Shown: positions 1 to 9,645, counted from the first letter of the stretch. The stretch: DNA of 64,000 bases from Microbulbifer variabilis (GCF_023716485.1 NZ_CP092418.1:4625001-4689000); one strand, 5' to 3'. Program-made: numbers and translations. The notes: generated by a model from the letters alone, not told the origin.

Positions 1-87
1 TGCCTGAGCAGCGAGGAGGCGAACTATACGGACTTCAGGGGGGCACGGCAAGCTCTTCTTGTAATAAATTTTCAAAAGGTGTCTTGA
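1..87 (+). CDS. Possible 3' end of a gene running in from the left edge
   Basis: One frame is open from the first base to a TGA at 85-87 (28 codons, including the motif DFRGARQALLVIN). The residue pattern vaguely recalls the C-terminal part of lysozyme or endolysin-like proteins, but 28 open codons are easily reached by chance. I see no terminator after it. Treat this as a tentative partial gene with no assigned function. Confidence 0.25.
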   Translation, partial: CLSSEEANYTDFRGARQALLVINFQKVS

Positions 88-207
88 GCAAAAAACAGGC
101 TACGATTAACTCACTATGTAGACGTGTGGAGGACATTAGATCTATATACCTAATCAAAACGGATAGGAGGAATCCGTCCTATCCGCAGCCTGCAATCCCA
201 TGGAGCC

Positions 208-537
208 TTAACGACCGCTTGATGCTGCGTGCTTGCCAGAAACGCCAGCCTCTTTATTTCCACCAGAAGTAATCTGCCCCTTCGCACCGTCTTTATCGCG
301 CAACTTACCGGTGACAGCCCAAGCTAAAAGGGCAACCCAGGCAATCCAGGAAAGCCCTGCAGGCACATTTGCTGCGAGAATTTTACGGAAGTGTTTTCTA
401 TTGAGAAAAAATGCAACTATGGCTGGAAGAAACCAAACAGCAAAAAAGAAAACAACAAATAAAAAACCCTTTAGCGGACTAATTTGGCTCAGCAATTCTG
501 AAAAGCTACTAATTAATTGATCGAGATCTGTAAACAT
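208..537 (-). CDS. Small two-helix membrane protein, superinfection-immunity-like (PF14373 type)
   Basis: This 109-residue protein has two hydrophobic segments, about residues 22-42 and 58-76, joined by a basic loop (NRKHFRK), and a polar glycine-rich tail. The pattern WFLPAIVAFF, then N..AGLSWIAWVALLAWA, matches the small Imm_superinfect family named after phage T4 Imm, which also occurs widely as plain bacterial membrane proteins. That is family recognition from memory. A role in blocking phage DNA entry is not shown by this sequence. It is followed by no obvious partner, and the ECF sigma pair lies upstream on the same strand with a 62-base gap, so co-transcription is possible. Confidence 0.6.
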   Translation of the reverse strand: MFTDLDQLISSFSELLSQISPLKGFLFVVFFFAVWFLPAIVAFFLNRKHFRKILAANVPAGLSWIAWVALLAWAVTGKLRDKDGAKGQITSGGNKEAGVSGKHAASSGR

Positions 538-599
538 ATCCTTATTCCAATTTTAAAGCTGTCCTTTTTACAGTCTCGCCCTCATCCATTTACTTACAA

Positions 600-1193
600 C
601 TAATTTAAATATTTTTTTTGTAGATCTTCCAAACTGGCCTTTTCGCGTCCAGTACGCCAGTAGACATAGTAACTATATAGAGATAGAAAGGCTGTCACAC
701 CTAAAGTAACTAGGAGAGCTTTTTTAGGATCCTTGATGAATGGTGCGTTTGGATCAATTTCAATTGAAATGAAGTGCCAGACCGCAAATATTACAAGCTG
801 AATCAATAAATAAAACCAACAAAAATTTATCTCCCTTCGTTTTCGGCGCAATCTTAATAACGCTAAATCAATATAAGCTTTTGCCGTTTCCTCCAATGGT
901 CCCCATAAGCCACGTCGATTTACTATTGAAAATCCAATCCCCAACGCAAAGATACTAAATACAAAGAATAACCTGATAGATACATCTGCTAGGTTTCTTT
1001 CCAGCACTGTCTTGACTATAAAAAGTGCTAAGACAATCCATGTGATAACCTCGGAAACAATCACAAAACGCATACGTCGCTCCTGACGACGTACCCACTT
1101 TAATATAGCAGTAGGCACTTTTGTACTAACCTGCTGCTGCTTCCATAAAGTTTCCAGTTCAGACCACTGTTCTTCACTGCTCGCTTTATTCAT
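600..1193 (-). CDS. Membrane protein encoded with an ECF sigma factor, possible anti-sigma
   Basis: This 197-residue protein has about four hydrophobic segments (roughly residues 42-62, 72-92, 124-144 and 160-178) after a polar, positively charged N-terminus of about 40 residues. Its ATG shares one base with the TAA of the sigma gene (TAATG), so the two are translationally coupled. Coupling to an ECF sigma and a cytosolic N-terminal segment before the membrane part are what an anti-sigma factor would show. I do not see a recognisable zinc-finger (HxxxCxxC) or RskA-type motif. The role is inferred from position only. Confidence 0.65.
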   Translation of the reverse strand: MNKASSEEQWSELETLWKQQQVSTKVPTAILKWVRRQERRMRFVIVSEVITWIVLALFIVKTVLERNLADVSIRLFFVFSIFALGIGFSIVNRRGLWGPLEETAKAYIDLALLRLRRKRREINFCWFYLLIQLVIFAVWHFISIEIDPNAPFIKDPKKALLVTLGVTAFLSLYSYYVYWRTGREKASLEDLQKKYLN

Positions 1194-1693
1194 TACTCAC
1201 CTCCTGATAAGCAGATGTTCAGCCGTTCTTTTGCTCGATTCAAGCGCACGGCAATATTGCTTTCACTGATACCAAGCACTTCTGAAATTTCCATATAGCT
1301 TAACCCCTCTAAACGCAGGGTCAGGGTTTGACGTAAGCCCAGTGGTAGTTTTTTAACCGCAATTAGCAGCCGCTCTGACTTACGCTCTTCTGCCAGGCGC
1401 TCATCGGGACCCGCTTGATTGTCTGGCAGCGTCATCAATTCCTCCTCACCCGCATGTTGAGGTTTTCTTCTTGCTATTTCGGTTACACAACGATTGTGAG
1501 CAATGCGATAGACAAAGGTTTTTAAGCTGGCATCCCCTCGAAAGGAAGGCAACGCTCGCCATAGCCCCAACCATATCTCCTGGAGAAGATCCTCATGTTC
1601 TGCAGTAGTGCGCACATAGCTGCGCGCTATTCGGGAGATACCCTCGGCATACTCGCTTATCGCTTGCTGAAATAATTGATCCCGTAAATCCAC
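1193..1693 (-). CDS. ECF (group 4) RNA polymerase sigma factor
   Basis: At 166 residues it has the size of an extracytoplasmic-function sigma factor with only regions 2 and 4. Region 2 is visible at about residues 25-90 (EDLLQEIWLGLWRALPSF, then TFVYRIAHNRCVTEIARR), and region 4 at about 110-160 (LPLGLRQTLTLRLEGLSYMEISEVLGISESNIAVRLNRAKERL), with the helix-turn-helix in the second half. It directs core polymerase to a small stress regulon. The next gene is a one-base-overlapping membrane protein, the usual place for its regulator. The target promoters cannot be read from this window. Confidence 0.9.
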   Translation of the reverse strand: MDLRDQLFQQAISEYAEGISRIARSYVRTTAEHEDLLQEIWLGLWRALPSFRGDASLKTFVYRIAHNRCVTEIARRKPQHAGEEELMTLPDNQAGPDERLAEERKSERLLIAVKKLPLGLRQTLTLRLEGLSYMEISEVLGISESNIAVRLNRAKERLNICLSGGE

Positions 1694-1884
1694 CGGCTAC
1701 TCCATTTTTTTGTAATGAGTACTGTACCGGCGACGCCAAAAACCTTACAAAAAATTTCGTCTACTTTCTCAGTAAGTGTCGATATCCTCGTTTGATCCGA
1801 TAACTCGGATTTACCTCAGGCTTTACATACCAACACAAGCCAAGACAACTACACTTCGTCTGCAGAATTCCTTAGGACACACTT

Positions 1885-2307
1885 ATGAAGGCTCTCTATA
1901 CGGCAGTCGCCACGGCGACCGGTGGACGTGATGGACAGGCGGCTTCGTCAGATGGCGCCCTAGACGTAAAGCTCAGCATTCCCAAAGAGCTGGGCGGGGA
2001 TGGCGGAGGTGGTACCAACCCCGAGCAATTATTTGCGGCAGGCTATTCGGCTTGTTTTATCGGCGCGATGAAATTTGTTGCGGACAAGGAAAAGGTCGCT
2101 ACACCGAACGATACCAGTGTGCGAGCTGAAGTTGGCATAGGACCCAGCGGGAAAGGCTTTGGGCTGGAAGTTGATCTCTATATAGAGCTACCGGGCATGG
2201 ATCAGGTGGTAGCTGAACGCGTGGCCTTAAAAGCTCACGAGGAAGTTTGCCCCTACTCCAATGCAACCCGCAATAATATTACCGTGAGGCTGCATATTAC
2301 GGTTTAG
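1885..2307 (+). CDS. ohr: Organic hydroperoxide resistance protein Ohr
   Basis: This 140-residue protein of the Ohr/OsmC family reduces organic and lipid hydroperoxides to alcohols in the cytoplasm. The two catalytic cysteines are C57 in YSACF and C122 in EVCPYS, and the activating arginine and glutamate fit R15 (GGRDG) and E47 (NPEQL). The length is normal for Ohr rather than OsmC. An upstream G/A element (cttaggac) ends ten bases before the ATG. No OhrR-type MarR regulator gene is adjacent, so its peroxide control must lie elsewhere. Confidence 0.93.
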   Translation: MKALYTAVATATGGRDGQAASSDGALDVKLSIPKELGGDGGGGTNPEQLFAAGYSACFIGAMKFVADKEKVATPNDTSVRAEVGIGPSGKGFGLEVDLYIELPGMDQVVAERVALKAHEEVCPYSNATRNNITVRLHITV

Positions 2308-2312
2308 AAGCA

Positions 2313-2339
2313 TAAGGCTGCCAACCCCTGGCAGCCTTA
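2313..2339. terminator. Hairpin between convergent ohr and hutG
   Basis: A perfect 11-bp stem (TAAGGCTGCCA paired with TGGCAGCCTTA) with a 5-nt loop fills the short gap between two convergent genes. It has no long U-tract on either side, so it is a bidirectional stop or insulator hairpin rather than a textbook intrinsic terminator. Confidence 0.6.
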
Positions 2340-2356
2340 CAGGCCACTTTACCCTC

Positions 2357-3325
2357 TTACTCTTGGCGAGTTGAGCGCGCGGCCCCATTCGTTATTTGGA
2401 AAACCAACCTTGCTGCAGTGCGCGCACCATGATCTTCAATATCGAAATAGGGATTAAACTCGGCCATATCCGCCAAGCAAACCTTGTTTGAGTCCAGAAC
2501 GGTATCCAGCAGCTCTTCGAGTAATTCCAGCGGGACTCCACGCCCAGAGGGGGCACTGACCGCAGGCATTACTGCTGCTGGTAATACGTCCAGGCATACT
2601 GTGAGGTACAGAAAGTCCACCTTATCGGTAAAGTCCCGGATCTGCTGTTTTATTTTATCCAGATTCCAGCTGCTAATTTCTCGATCGCGAATGACTTCTG
2701 CACCCAGTTCATCGGCACGATTGTAAAGCGCCGGCGTATTGGCATTATCGGCAGCACCGACACAGAGATAATTGAAAGGGCGGCCATTGATCTGGCACTG
2801 TTCCGCAATTTGATAGAAAGGTGTACCCGAGGAGCCCTTGGGTGAAGGGATACGCAAATCCAGATGGGCATCAAAATTGATAATACCCAGGGTCTTTTCC
2901 CGGTGTAGCTCGCGCATCCATCGCGCTATGCCCTGATAACTACCAAGCGCGATTTCATGTCCACCCCCCAAAACCAGGGGAAAGTGTCCGTTAGCCAGCA
3001 ACTCATTGATACGCGCACCGAGTAGTGCCTGTGCGGATTCCAAATCCTCACGATCGACTCGTACATTGCCGGCATCATAAAGAGGTAAATCAAAGGTGGC
3101 GGGCAGATTGGCAGTCGCCAAGCGTAGGATTCGCGGCCCTTTCGCAGCGCCAATACGCCCTTTATTGCGGCGCACACCTTCATCCGAGGCGAAACCGAGG
3201 ATGGCAATTCCAGGGGGGTTATCCAGCTGCAGCGGCGAAACACGTTGGTGCCAACGCTCCCCGGCGCGACCGTCCTCACTGTCTGTGCGGCCACTCCACA
3301 AGCGCATATCAGCCAGCTGTAACAT
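2357..3325 (-). CDS. hutG: Formimidoylglutamase HutG
   Basis: This 322-residue member of the arginase/ureohydrolase family catalyses the last step of the short histidine pathway, N-formimino-glutamate to glutamate and formamide. Dinuclear manganese ligands are visible in GGGHEIALG (about residue 121), NFDAHLDLR (about 150) and the D of CLDVLPAAVMPAVSAPSG (about 245). The gene overlaps the end of hutI by 17 bases and so belongs to one transcript with it. With hutU and hutH nearby, the cell can carry histidine through to glutamate. Confidence 0.92.
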   Translation of the reverse strand: MLQLADMRLWSGRTDSEDGRAGERWHQRVSPLQLDNPPGIAILGFASDEGVRRNKGRIGAAKGPRILRLATANLPATFDLPLYDAGNVRVDREDLESAQALLGARINELLANGHFPLVLGGGHEIALGSYQGIARWMRELHREKTLGIINFDAHLDLRIPSPKGSSGTPFYQIAEQCQINGRPFNYLCVGAADNANTPALYNRADELGAEVIRDREISSWNLDKIKQQIRDFTDKVDFLYLTVCLDVLPAAVMPAVSAPSGRGVPLELLEELLDTVLDSNKVCLADMAEFNPYFDIEDHGARTAARLVFQITNGAARSTRQE

Positions 3326-4538
3326 CTTTACCTCCCAGGAAAATCTGTGCGGGTTTCAGCGCGCCAAATTCATAGGCCAACTGATCTGGGGTATCCATCG
3401 GCCATAACACCATATCTGCGCGCAATCCGGGCCGCAGTACTCCGCGGGAACAGCAGAGCCCCAAGGCCCGCGCGGCTGCGCGAGTCACCCCGGCCAACGC
3501 CTCCGCTGGGGTAAGGCCAAATAGGTTGCAGCCCATATTCATCATTAACCGCAGAGAACCGATAGGGCAGCTACCGGGATTCAGGTCTGTGGACAAAGCC
3601 ATGCAAACCCCCGCCTCGCGCAGTTTCTCTACCGGTGGCATCTGGGTCTCGCGCAATGTATAAAAAGCTCCAGGGAGCAAAACTGCCACGGTGCCGCTTT
3701 CAGCCATGGCCAGCACATCCGCATCGCTAATATATTCAATATGATCTACGGAGAGGGCGCTGGCTTTGGTTGCCATCTCAGTGGCGCCAGTGCGTGCCAG
3801 CTGCTCGGCATGCACTTTAATGGGCATGTCCAACTGCTTGGCGGCATCAATTACCCGCTGACACTGCTCTACGGTAAAGCCGATGGTTTCGCAGAACATA
3901 TCCACCGCATCGGCCAGTTGCTCGCGCGCGACTGCCGGCAATATCTGCTCGCAAATCAAATCGATATATTCATCGGCACGACCATCGTATTCCGGCGGCA
4001 GGGCGTGAGCGGCCAAACAGGTGGTAACGATTTCTACCGAATTGTGCTGCGCCAAACGGCGAGCGGTGCGCAGCTGTTTCAGCTCCGTATCCAGATCCAG
4101 GCCATAGCCGGATTTGATCTCGACAGTGGTGGCCCCCTCGGACATCAAGGCGCGAAGGCGCGGCTCCGACAAACGGTATAATTCCTCAGCACTGGCGGCA
4201 CGAGTGGCCCTCACAGTGGAAATAATGCCACCACCAGAACGGGCTACTTCTTCATAGCTCTCCCCGCCCAGGCGGCGGGCAAATTCTCCAGCGCGGTGAC
4301 CGCCGTAAACCAGATGGGTATGGCAATCGATCAGGCCCGGTGTCAACCACTGCCCCTCACCGTCGATCACCTTATCTGGAGCACAGTCCGGTAACTCGCG
4401 ACGCGGCCCCAGCCAAACAATCTTGCCGCCGGTTACCGCCACTGCGGCATCCTCTACAGCACCGTAGCCCCCGGCAATCGAAGGGTCCATGGTAGCGGCG
4501 TTCACATTCGTAATCAGTAGGTCACAGCGTTCTGTCAT
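3309..4538 (-). CDS. hutI: Imidazolonepropionase HutI
   Basis: This 409-residue metal-dependent amidohydrolase opens 4-imidazolone-5-propionate to N-formimino-glutamate, the third step of histidine breakdown. The metal site is visible as HTHLVYGG (about residue 73), HAEQ (about 245), DHIEY (about 268) and STDLNPG (about 318). The length is normal. It is transcribed divergently from hutC, and the shared region holds the palindromic operator at 4679-4702. A minus-strand promoter of TTGTAT (4701-4696), an 18-base spacer and AATAAT (4677-4672) would be covered by that operator. Confidence 0.95.
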   Translation of the reverse strand: MTERCDLLITNVNAATMDPSIAGGYGAVEDAAVAVTGGKIVWLGPRRELPDCAPDKVIDGEGQWLTPGLIDCHTHLVYGGHRAGEFARRLGGESYEEVARSGGGIISTVRATRAASAEELYRLSEPRLRALMSEGATTVEIKSGYGLDLDTELKQLRTARRLAQHNSVEIVTTCLAAHALPPEYDGRADEYIDLICEQILPAVAREQLADAVDMFCETIGFTVEQCQRVIDAAKQLDMPIKVHAEQLARTGATEMATKASALSVDHIEYISDADVLAMAESGTVAVLLPGAFYTLRETQMPPVEKLREAGVCMALSTDLNPGSCPIGSLRLMMNMGCNLFGLTPAEALAGVTRAAARALGLCCSRGVLRPGLRADMVLWPMDTPDQLAYEFGALKPAQIFLGGKDVTAG

Positions 4539-4635
4539 AAGCTTCTAGCGGCGCGCTTTTCCTTCTTTAACCATAGATGCCCAGTGCAATACCGAGCGGG
4601 ATTTGGGCAGTCAGCATACAGACCATCGTCCCGGC

Positions 4636-4664
4636 TTGACAGTCATCTTTAAGACAACCATAGT
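4636..4664 (+). promoter_or_regulatory. Candidate sigma-70 promoter of hutC
   Basis: TTGACA at 4636-4641 is a consensus -35 box. After a 17-base spacer, CATAGT at 4659-4664 serves as the -10. Initiation would fall at about 4671, just before the operator and about 55 bases before the chosen hutC ATG. Confidence 0.5.
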
Positions 4665-4678
4665 AGCTTCTATTATTT

Positions 4679-4702
4679 CTTGTATATACAACCATATACA
4701 AG
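4679..4702. promoter_or_regulatory. Nested palindromic HutC-type operator
   Basis: CTTGTATAT and ATATACAAG form a perfect 9-bp inverted repeat with a 6-base spacer. The left part also contains its own 12-bp palindrome TTGTATATACAA (4680-4691). HutC proteins are known to bind TGTATATACA-type sites and to release them when urocanate binds. The site lies just after the plus-strand start point and over the candidate minus-strand promoter, so one protein could repress both hutC and hutIG. Confidence 0.75.
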
Positions 4703-4725
4703 CCATAAAGGCATTAAACCCGAGT

Positions 4726-5436
4726 ATGAATACTGCAAGCGAACCCCGCTACGCGGCGATCAAGCGCCATATCCGGCAAAACATCGAAAACGGCAGCTGG
4801 CCCGTGCATTTCCAGGTGCCCTCAGAAAATCAGCTGGCGCAGGAATTCGGTGTCAGCCGTATGACCGCCAGACGCGCTTTAAGTGAATTGACCGATGAGC
4901 GGGTACTGATGCGCTCCCAGGGACTCGGTACATTTGTGGCCGAACCAGTACCGGCTGGCTCCCTGTTAGAAGTGCGCAATATTGCTGATGAAATTTCAGC
5001 ACGCGGCCACAGCTACAGCAATCGAATTTTGCTGGCACAACATTGTATGGCTAACGCCGAAGTAGCCCGTGCCCTGGAAGTGCCGGAACAGGCCAAGGTT
5101 TTTCACACCATTATTGTGCACTGTGATAACGGCGTTCCCATTCAGTGGGAAGAACGCTTTACCAATCCGGCCCTGGCTCCCGAATACTTACAACAGGATT
5201 TCGCCCACACCACGCCAAACGCCTATCTTTCCAGAGTCGCACCATTGACCGAGGCGGATACCACGGTTGAGGCAATCTCAGCAGAAGCTTCTATTGCCTA
5301 CGCACTGGAGATCGCCACCGGCGATGCCTGCCTACAGGTGTGGCGGCGTACCAAGAGTAGCGCCGGTACTGTGAGCTTTGCCCGCCTGGTGCACCCGGGT
5401 AAACGCTACCGCCTGGGGGCTCAGCTGAGATTCTAA
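4726..5436 (+). CDS. hutC: Histidine utilization repressor HutC (GntR family)
   Basis: This is a urocanate-responsive GntR/HutC transcriptional repressor of 236 residues. The N-terminal winged helix-turn-helix is seen at about residues 5-75 (PSENQLAQEFGVSRMTARRAL), followed by the UTRA effector-binding domain from about 90 to the end (EERFTNP, PLTEADTTVEA, WRRTKS). The frame extends upstream to 4603, but the promoter and operator lie inside that extension and family homology begins near ATG 4726. hutU follows after 88 bases. Autoregulation through the operator upstream is expected. Confidence 0.92.
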   Translation: MNTASEPRYAAIKRHIRQNIENGSWPVHFQVPSENQLAQEFGVSRMTARRALSELTDERVLMRSQGLGTFVAEPVPAGSLLEVRNIADEISARGHSYSNRILLAQHCMANAEVARALEVPEQAKVFHTIIVHCDNGVPIQWEERFTNPALAPEYLQQDFAHTTPNAYLSRVAPLTEADTTVEAISAEASIAYALEIATGDACLQVWRRTKSSAGTVSFARLVHPGKRYRLGAQLRF

Positions 5437-5524
5437 TTTCTGCATGTATCTCATACGTCCCGGCAACACTGGATTGCCAATCATAGGGCGCAAGAATTTT
5501 TACCTAATAATTTGAGAGGAATGT

Positions 5525-7201
5525 ATGTCCGCTGATAAACGCCACGACCCCAGCCGCAAAATCCGCGCGCCTCGCGGCAGTGAGCTCAATGCCAAAAGCT
5601 GGCTCACCGAAGCTCCCCTGCGCATGTTGATGAACAACCTGGACGCCGAGGTAGCTGAACGCCCGGAAGACCTGGTGGTTTACGGTGGTATCGGCCGCGC
5701 CGCGCGGGATTGGGAGTGCTACGACAAAATTGTCGAGGTGCTGAAGCGCCTGGAAGACGACGAAACCCTGCTGGTGCAGTCCGGCAAGCCCGTCGGAGTC
5801 TTTAAAACCCACGCCGATGCACCTCGGGTATTAATTGCCAATTCCAACCTGGTACCCCACTGGGCCAACTGGGAACACTTCAACGAGCTGGATAAAAAAG
5901 GCCTGGCCATGTACGGCCAGATGACTGCCGGCTCTTGGATTTATATCGGCTCCCAGGGCATCGTCCAGGGTACCTATGAAACCTTTGCCGCAGTCGCACG
6001 CAAACATTTTAATGGCGAAGCGAAAGGCAAATGGATTCTTACCGGCGGCCTCGGCGGCATGGGTGGCGCTCAGCCACTGGCGGCGACGATGGCCGGTTTC
6101 AGCATGATCGCCGTAGAGTGTGACGAAACTCGAATCGATTTCCGCCTGCGTACTGGCTATGTCGACAAAAAAGCCACCAGCCTCGACGAAGCCCTGCAAA
6201 TGATTGAAGCCGCGATGGAAAAAGGTGAAGCCATTTCCGTTGGCTTGCTGGGCAACGCAGCAGATATTTTCCCGGAAATTGTAAAACGTAATATTCTGCC
6301 GGATTCGGTTACCGACCAGACTTCCGCACACGATCCTTTAAATGGCTACCTGCCCCAGGGCTGGACCATGGAATACGCTGCGGAGATGCGCAAGAAAGAT
6401 GAAGCCGCAGTAGTAAAGGCAGCCAAACAGTCTATGGCGGTTCAGGTTGAAGCCATGCTGGAGCTGCAAAAGCGCGGAGCCGCGACCCTCGACTACGGCA
6501 ACAATATTCGCCAGATGGCTCTCGAGGAAGGTGTAGAAAATGCCTTCGATTTTCCCGGCTTTGTACCCGCTTATATTCGCCCTCTGTTCTGCGAAGGTGT
6601 AGGTCCTTTCCGCTGGGCAGCCCTGTCCGGCAACCCGGAAGATATCTACAAGACCGATGCCAAGGTTAAAGAACTGATTCCCGACAATCCACAGCTGCAC
6701 AACTGGCTCGATATGGCCCGCGAGCGGATTCACTTCCAGGGACTGCCCGCACGTATCTGCTGGGTGGGCCTGAAAGATCGCGCGCGCCTGGCACTGGCAT
6801 TTAACGAGATGGTAGCCAACGGTGAATTGGAAGCACCGGTAGTGATCGGCCGCGACCACCTCGACAGCGGCTCTGTAGCGAGCCCCAACCGCGAAACTGA
6901 AGCCATGATGGATGGCTCCGACGCTGTCTCCGACTGGCCGCTGATGAATGCCCTGCTGAACACTGCCTCCGGCGCTACCTGGGTATCCCTGCATCACGGT
7001 GGTGGCGTAGGCATGGGCTTCTCCCAGCACTCTGGGGTGGTCATTGTCTGTGACGGTACCGAAGCTGCGCGCAAACGTATCGAACGGGTTCTCTGGAATG
7101 ATCCCGCCACCGGCGTAATGCGCCACGCCGATGCCGGTTACGAGATTGCAAAAAAATGTGCAAAAGAGCAGGGCCTGGACCTGCCCATGCTGAACGACTG
7201 A
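5525..7201 (+). CDS. hutU: Urocanate hydratase HutU
   Basis: This 558-residue protein, the usual family length, converts urocanate to imidazolonepropionate using tightly bound NAD+ as an electrophile. The NAD-binding loop is visible as [16 protein letters not shown] near residue 175, the conserved cysteine lies in [13 protein letters not shown] near residue 412, and the [13 protein letters not shown] segment lies near residue 490. A good Shine-Dalgarno (GAGAGGAATG) sits immediately upstream. The upstream gap holds only a weak GTATCTCATAC dyad, so it is probably transcribed from the hutC promoter. Confidence 0.96.
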   Translation: MSADKRHDPSRKIRAPRGSELNAKSWLTEAPLRMLMNNLDAEVAERPEDLVVYGGIGRAARDWECYDKIVEVLKRLEDDETLLVQSGKPVGVFKTHADAPRVLIANSNLVPHWANWEHFNELDKKGLAMYGQMTAGSWIYIGSQGIVQGTYETFAAVARKHFNGEAKGKWILTGGLGGMGGAQPLAATMAGFSMIAVECDETRIDFRLRTGYVDKKATSLDEALQMIEAAMEKGEAISVGLLGNAADIFPEIVKRNILPDSVTDQTSAHDPLNGYLPQGWTMEYAAEMRKKDEAAVVKAAKQSMAVQVEAMLELQKRGAATLDYGNNIRQMALEEGVENAFDFPGFVPAYIRPLFCEGVGPFRWAALSGNPEDIYKTDAKVKELIPDNPQLHNWLDMARERIHFQGLPARICWVGLKDRARLALAFNEMVANGELEAPVVIGRDHLDSGSVASPNRETEAMMDGSDAVSDWPLMNALLNTASGATWVSLHHGGGVGMGFSQHSGVVIVCDGTEAARKRIERVLWNDPATGVMRHADAGYEIAKKCAKEQGLDLPMLND

Positions 7202-7285
7202 TTTTTTACCGCAATAAAAATACCGCCGGCGGAAATCTTTTACAGCCCGAATAACTTTGATCGGGCTGCGCCGCCGGCGCCCAAC

Positions 7286-7433
7286 AGGGTGTTGAAAAAG
7301 CCAACAAGCGACTTTTTCAAGCCACCTTTGCGGCACATTTCCACAAAGATGGGCACTCAAATCAAGCATTTGCAGTGCTTGATTTTACGGCAGGCGCTTT
7401 CGCACCGCCCGCGCTGGCTGTTTTTCAACAGCC
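7286..7433. repeat. Structured intergenic repeat, MITE-like, between hutU and hutH
   Basis: The element begins with GTGTTGAAAAAGCC and ends with GGCTGTTTTTCAACA, which are imperfect terminal inverted repeats. It can fold into three hairpins: a 9-bp stem TTGAAAAAG/CTTTTTCAA (7292-7320), a perfect 10-bp stem AAATCAAGCA/TGCTTGATTT (7359-7385), and a 7-bp stem GGCTGTT/AACAGCC (7416-7433). No coding sequence fits well. The structure resembles short non-autonomous repeats found between genes in gammaproteobacteria. I found no second copy in this window. Confidence 0.55.
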
Positions 7434-7468
7434 AGCTAAGCAGTAAATATTTTTTGGTGAATGAATTT

Positions 7469-9019
7469 ATGTATCAATTGGAAATCGATCCCGGTCAATT
7501 GAGCCTTGCGCAACTGCGCCGCGTAGCCCGCGAGTCGGTGCAGCTGTCCCTGGCGAAAAGCGCCTATCCCGCTATTGAAGCCTCTGCCCACACCGTTGCC
7601 CAGGTTATTACCGAAGGGCGAACGGTATACGGAATTAATACCGGTTTTGGTTTATTGGCCAACACCCGTATTGAAAAGCACGACCTGGAAAACCTGCAAC
7701 GCGCTATCGTACTGAGCCATGCCGCCGGTACCGGCAACTTTATGAGTGAAGCCACCGTGCGTCTGCTGATGGTGTTGAAAATCAACTCGCTCGCGCGCGG
7801 CTTCTCCGGCGTGCGCCCGCAGGTTATCGAAGCTTTAATGCAACTGGTCAATGCCGGTGTCTACCCCGCTATCCCTGAGAAAGGCTCTGTCGGCGCTTCT
7901 GGCGATTTGGCGCCGCTGGCTCATATGAGCGTGGTACTTCTCGGTGAAGGGGAAGTATTTATCAAGGGCGAGCGCAAGAGTGCTCACGAAGGCCTCAAAG
8001 CTGCGGGGCTAGAGCCCATTACCCTTGCTCCCAAAGAGGGCCTCGCCCTGCTAAATGGCACCCAGGCTTCTACCGCCTTTGCCCTGCTCGGCCTGTTCGC
8101 CAGTGAAGACCTGTTCGCTGGCGCCCTGGTAACCGGTGCCATTACCCTGGAAGCCGCCAAGGGCTCACGCCGCCCCTTCGATGATCGTATTCACAACGCC
8201 CGCGGCCAACAGGCTCAGCGCGACGTAGCGGCAATTTATCGGGACCTGCTCGGTGAAACCAGCCAGATCGGTGATTCCCACCAGTTCTGTGAAAAAGTGC
8301 AGGACCCCTACTCCCTGCGCTGTCAGCCTCAGGTCATGGGTGCCTGCCTGCAGCAGATGCGCTTCGCTGCCGAAGTATTGTTGGCCGAGGCAAATGGTGT
8401 TTCCGATAACCCGCTGGTATTTACCGATGAGGAAAATCCGGATAACTCCGACATTATTTCCGGTGGTAACTTCCACGCAGAGCCTGTTGCTATGGTCGCC
8501 GACAACCTGGCGCTGGCATTGGCAGAAATCGGCTCTCTATCCGAGCGTCGCATGGCGCTGCTGATCGACAGTAACCTATCGGGCCTGCCTCCCTTCCTGG
8601 TGGAAAATGGCGGGGTGAACTCCGGCTTTATGATCGCCCAGGTCACCTCAGCGGCACTTGCCAGTGAGAACAAATCCATGGCGCACCCTGCCTGCGTGGA
8701 CTCACTGCCCACCTCCGCCAACCAGGAAGACCATGTATCCATGGCCACCTTTGCCGGCCGTCGCCTAAGGGATATGGCCGACAATACCTGTGGCATCCTG
8801 GCGGTAGAGCTACTCGCGGCCTGCCAGGGATTGGATTTCCGCGCGCCGTTAAAATCCACGGAAAAACTGGAGGCCGCCAAGGCAAAACTTCGCGCCCGAG
8901 TACCTTTCTATGACAAGGACCGCTACTTTGCCCCGGATATTGAAGAGGCAAAGCAGTTGCTGAGCAGCGGCGCCTACCTGGAATCCATTGATCCAGCCCT
9001 GCTCCCAAGCAGTCATTAA
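7469..9019 (+). CDS. hutH: Histidine ammonia-lyase HutH
   Basis: The 516-residue histidase deaminates histidine to urocanate, the first step of the pathway. The Ala-Ser-Gly triad that cyclises to the MIO cofactor is at residues 143-145 ([12 protein letters not shown]). YGINTGFG (about 54-61) and the GNFHAEP and NQEDHVSM segments further on are also conserved. The frame is open upstream to 7289, but that part lies in the structured repeat. ATG 7469 gives the usual length and the normal N-terminus. A strong terminator follows the gene. Confidence 0.95.
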   Translation: MYQLEIDPGQLSLAQLRRVARESVQLSLAKSAYPAIEASAHTVAQVITEGRTVYGINTGFGLLANTRIEKHDLENLQRAIVLSHAAGTGNFMSEATVRLLMVLKINSLARGFSGVRPQVIEALMQLVNAGVYPAIPEKGSVGASGDLAPLAHMSVVLLGEGEVFIKGERKSAHEGLKAAGLEPITLAPKEGLALLNGTQASTAFALLGLFASEDLFAGALVTGAITLEAAKGSRRPFDDRIHNARGQQAQRDVAAIYRDLLGETSQIGDSHQFCEKVQDPYSLRCQPQVMGACLQQMRFAAEVLLAEANGVSDNPLVFTDEENPDNSDIISGGNFHAEPVAMVADNLALALAEIGSLSERRMALLIDSNLSGLPPFLVENGGVNSGFMIAQVTSAALASENKSMAHPACVDSLPTSANQEDHVSMATFAGRRLRDMADNTCGILAVELLAACQGLDFRAPLKSTEKLEAAKAKLRARVPFYDKDRYFAPDIEEAKQLLSSGAYLESIDPALLPSSH

Positions 9020-9066
9020 TTTCCTTTAATTTCTATAAATTAATTTTTATAGAAGATTTCGTTACT

Positions 9067-9098
9067 AAATACCGGGGCCTAAATCCCGGTATTTTTTT
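9067..9098 (+). terminator. Intrinsic terminator after hutH
   Basis: AAATACCGGG and CCCGGTATTT form a 10-bp stem with an 8-base loop, followed by a run of seven T. It closes the hutC-hutU-hutH transcript. Confidence 0.88.
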
Positions 9099-9303
9099 CT
9101 CTGTCTTTGGTCCGCCAGCAACAGCGACTCTAAAGTAGCTGTTTGTCCACGGTCGCGATTTAAAACAAAAAAATCAGTAAAGAGACAAGCTTTTCTTTAT
9201 CAAGTACTGCTAGAACAATTTTTTTTCTTTGTGAGGAAATTTGCGCCAAAAGTGCTAGGCTGACAATTAGACGTTTTACCCGCCAAAAGGTGTGGAGGTC
9301 TAG

Positions 9304-9645
9304 ATGAAACCGCTGTCGCTTCGGCTGCTCCGCCACTCGGGCTACGCGCTGGCTATTGCCACAGGGTTTGCCCTGTCAGCCTGTAACGGGACAGGTTATC
9401 CCTGCGGGGGAGGCTATGACTGCTCAGCTAGCTATTACGGATATAGCCCTTATTACAGCAAGTCATATTACAACCTACGGGGCCGCTATGCCCACTGCCA
9501 CCCCGATGGAACCTGCCACAACATGCAGCATTGCAATTTTTACTGGGATGGGAATTTTTATCGCCTGAGGCCGCCCGCGGTGGTGAACACAAGTTACCAG
9601 GTAATTGATCTGCCGGATCCGCCCTACCAGGCCAGGCCCTACTGA
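9304..9645 (+). CDS. Cysteine- and tyrosine-rich small lipoprotein
   Basis: The 113-residue precursor has a basic N-terminus, a hydrophobic core and a lipobox (LSAC, cysteine at residue 27), so it is predicted to be lipid-anchored. The mature part is rich in Tyr and contains seven further Cys, including CGGGYDC, HCHPDGTC and QHC spacings that could form disulfides or bind metal. I recognise no named family. It is followed by another Tyr-rich lipoprotein gene at 9743. Confidence 0.7.
   Translation: MKPLSLRLLRHSGYALAIATGFALSACNGTGYPCGGGYDCSASYYGYSPYYSKSYYNLRGRYAHCHPDGTCHNMQHCNFYWDGNFYRLRPPAVVNTSYQVIDLPDPPYQARPY

Noticed and set aside
5437..5524. GTATCTCATAC dyad before hutU, considered as a second HutC operator
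   Set aside because: Only four-base arms match and there is no promoter near it. It was too weak to call.
6338..7369. Minus-strand frame of over 300 codons opposite hutU
   Set aside because: It is antisense to a certain gene with all family motifs and runs into the structured repeat. No family resemblance was seen.
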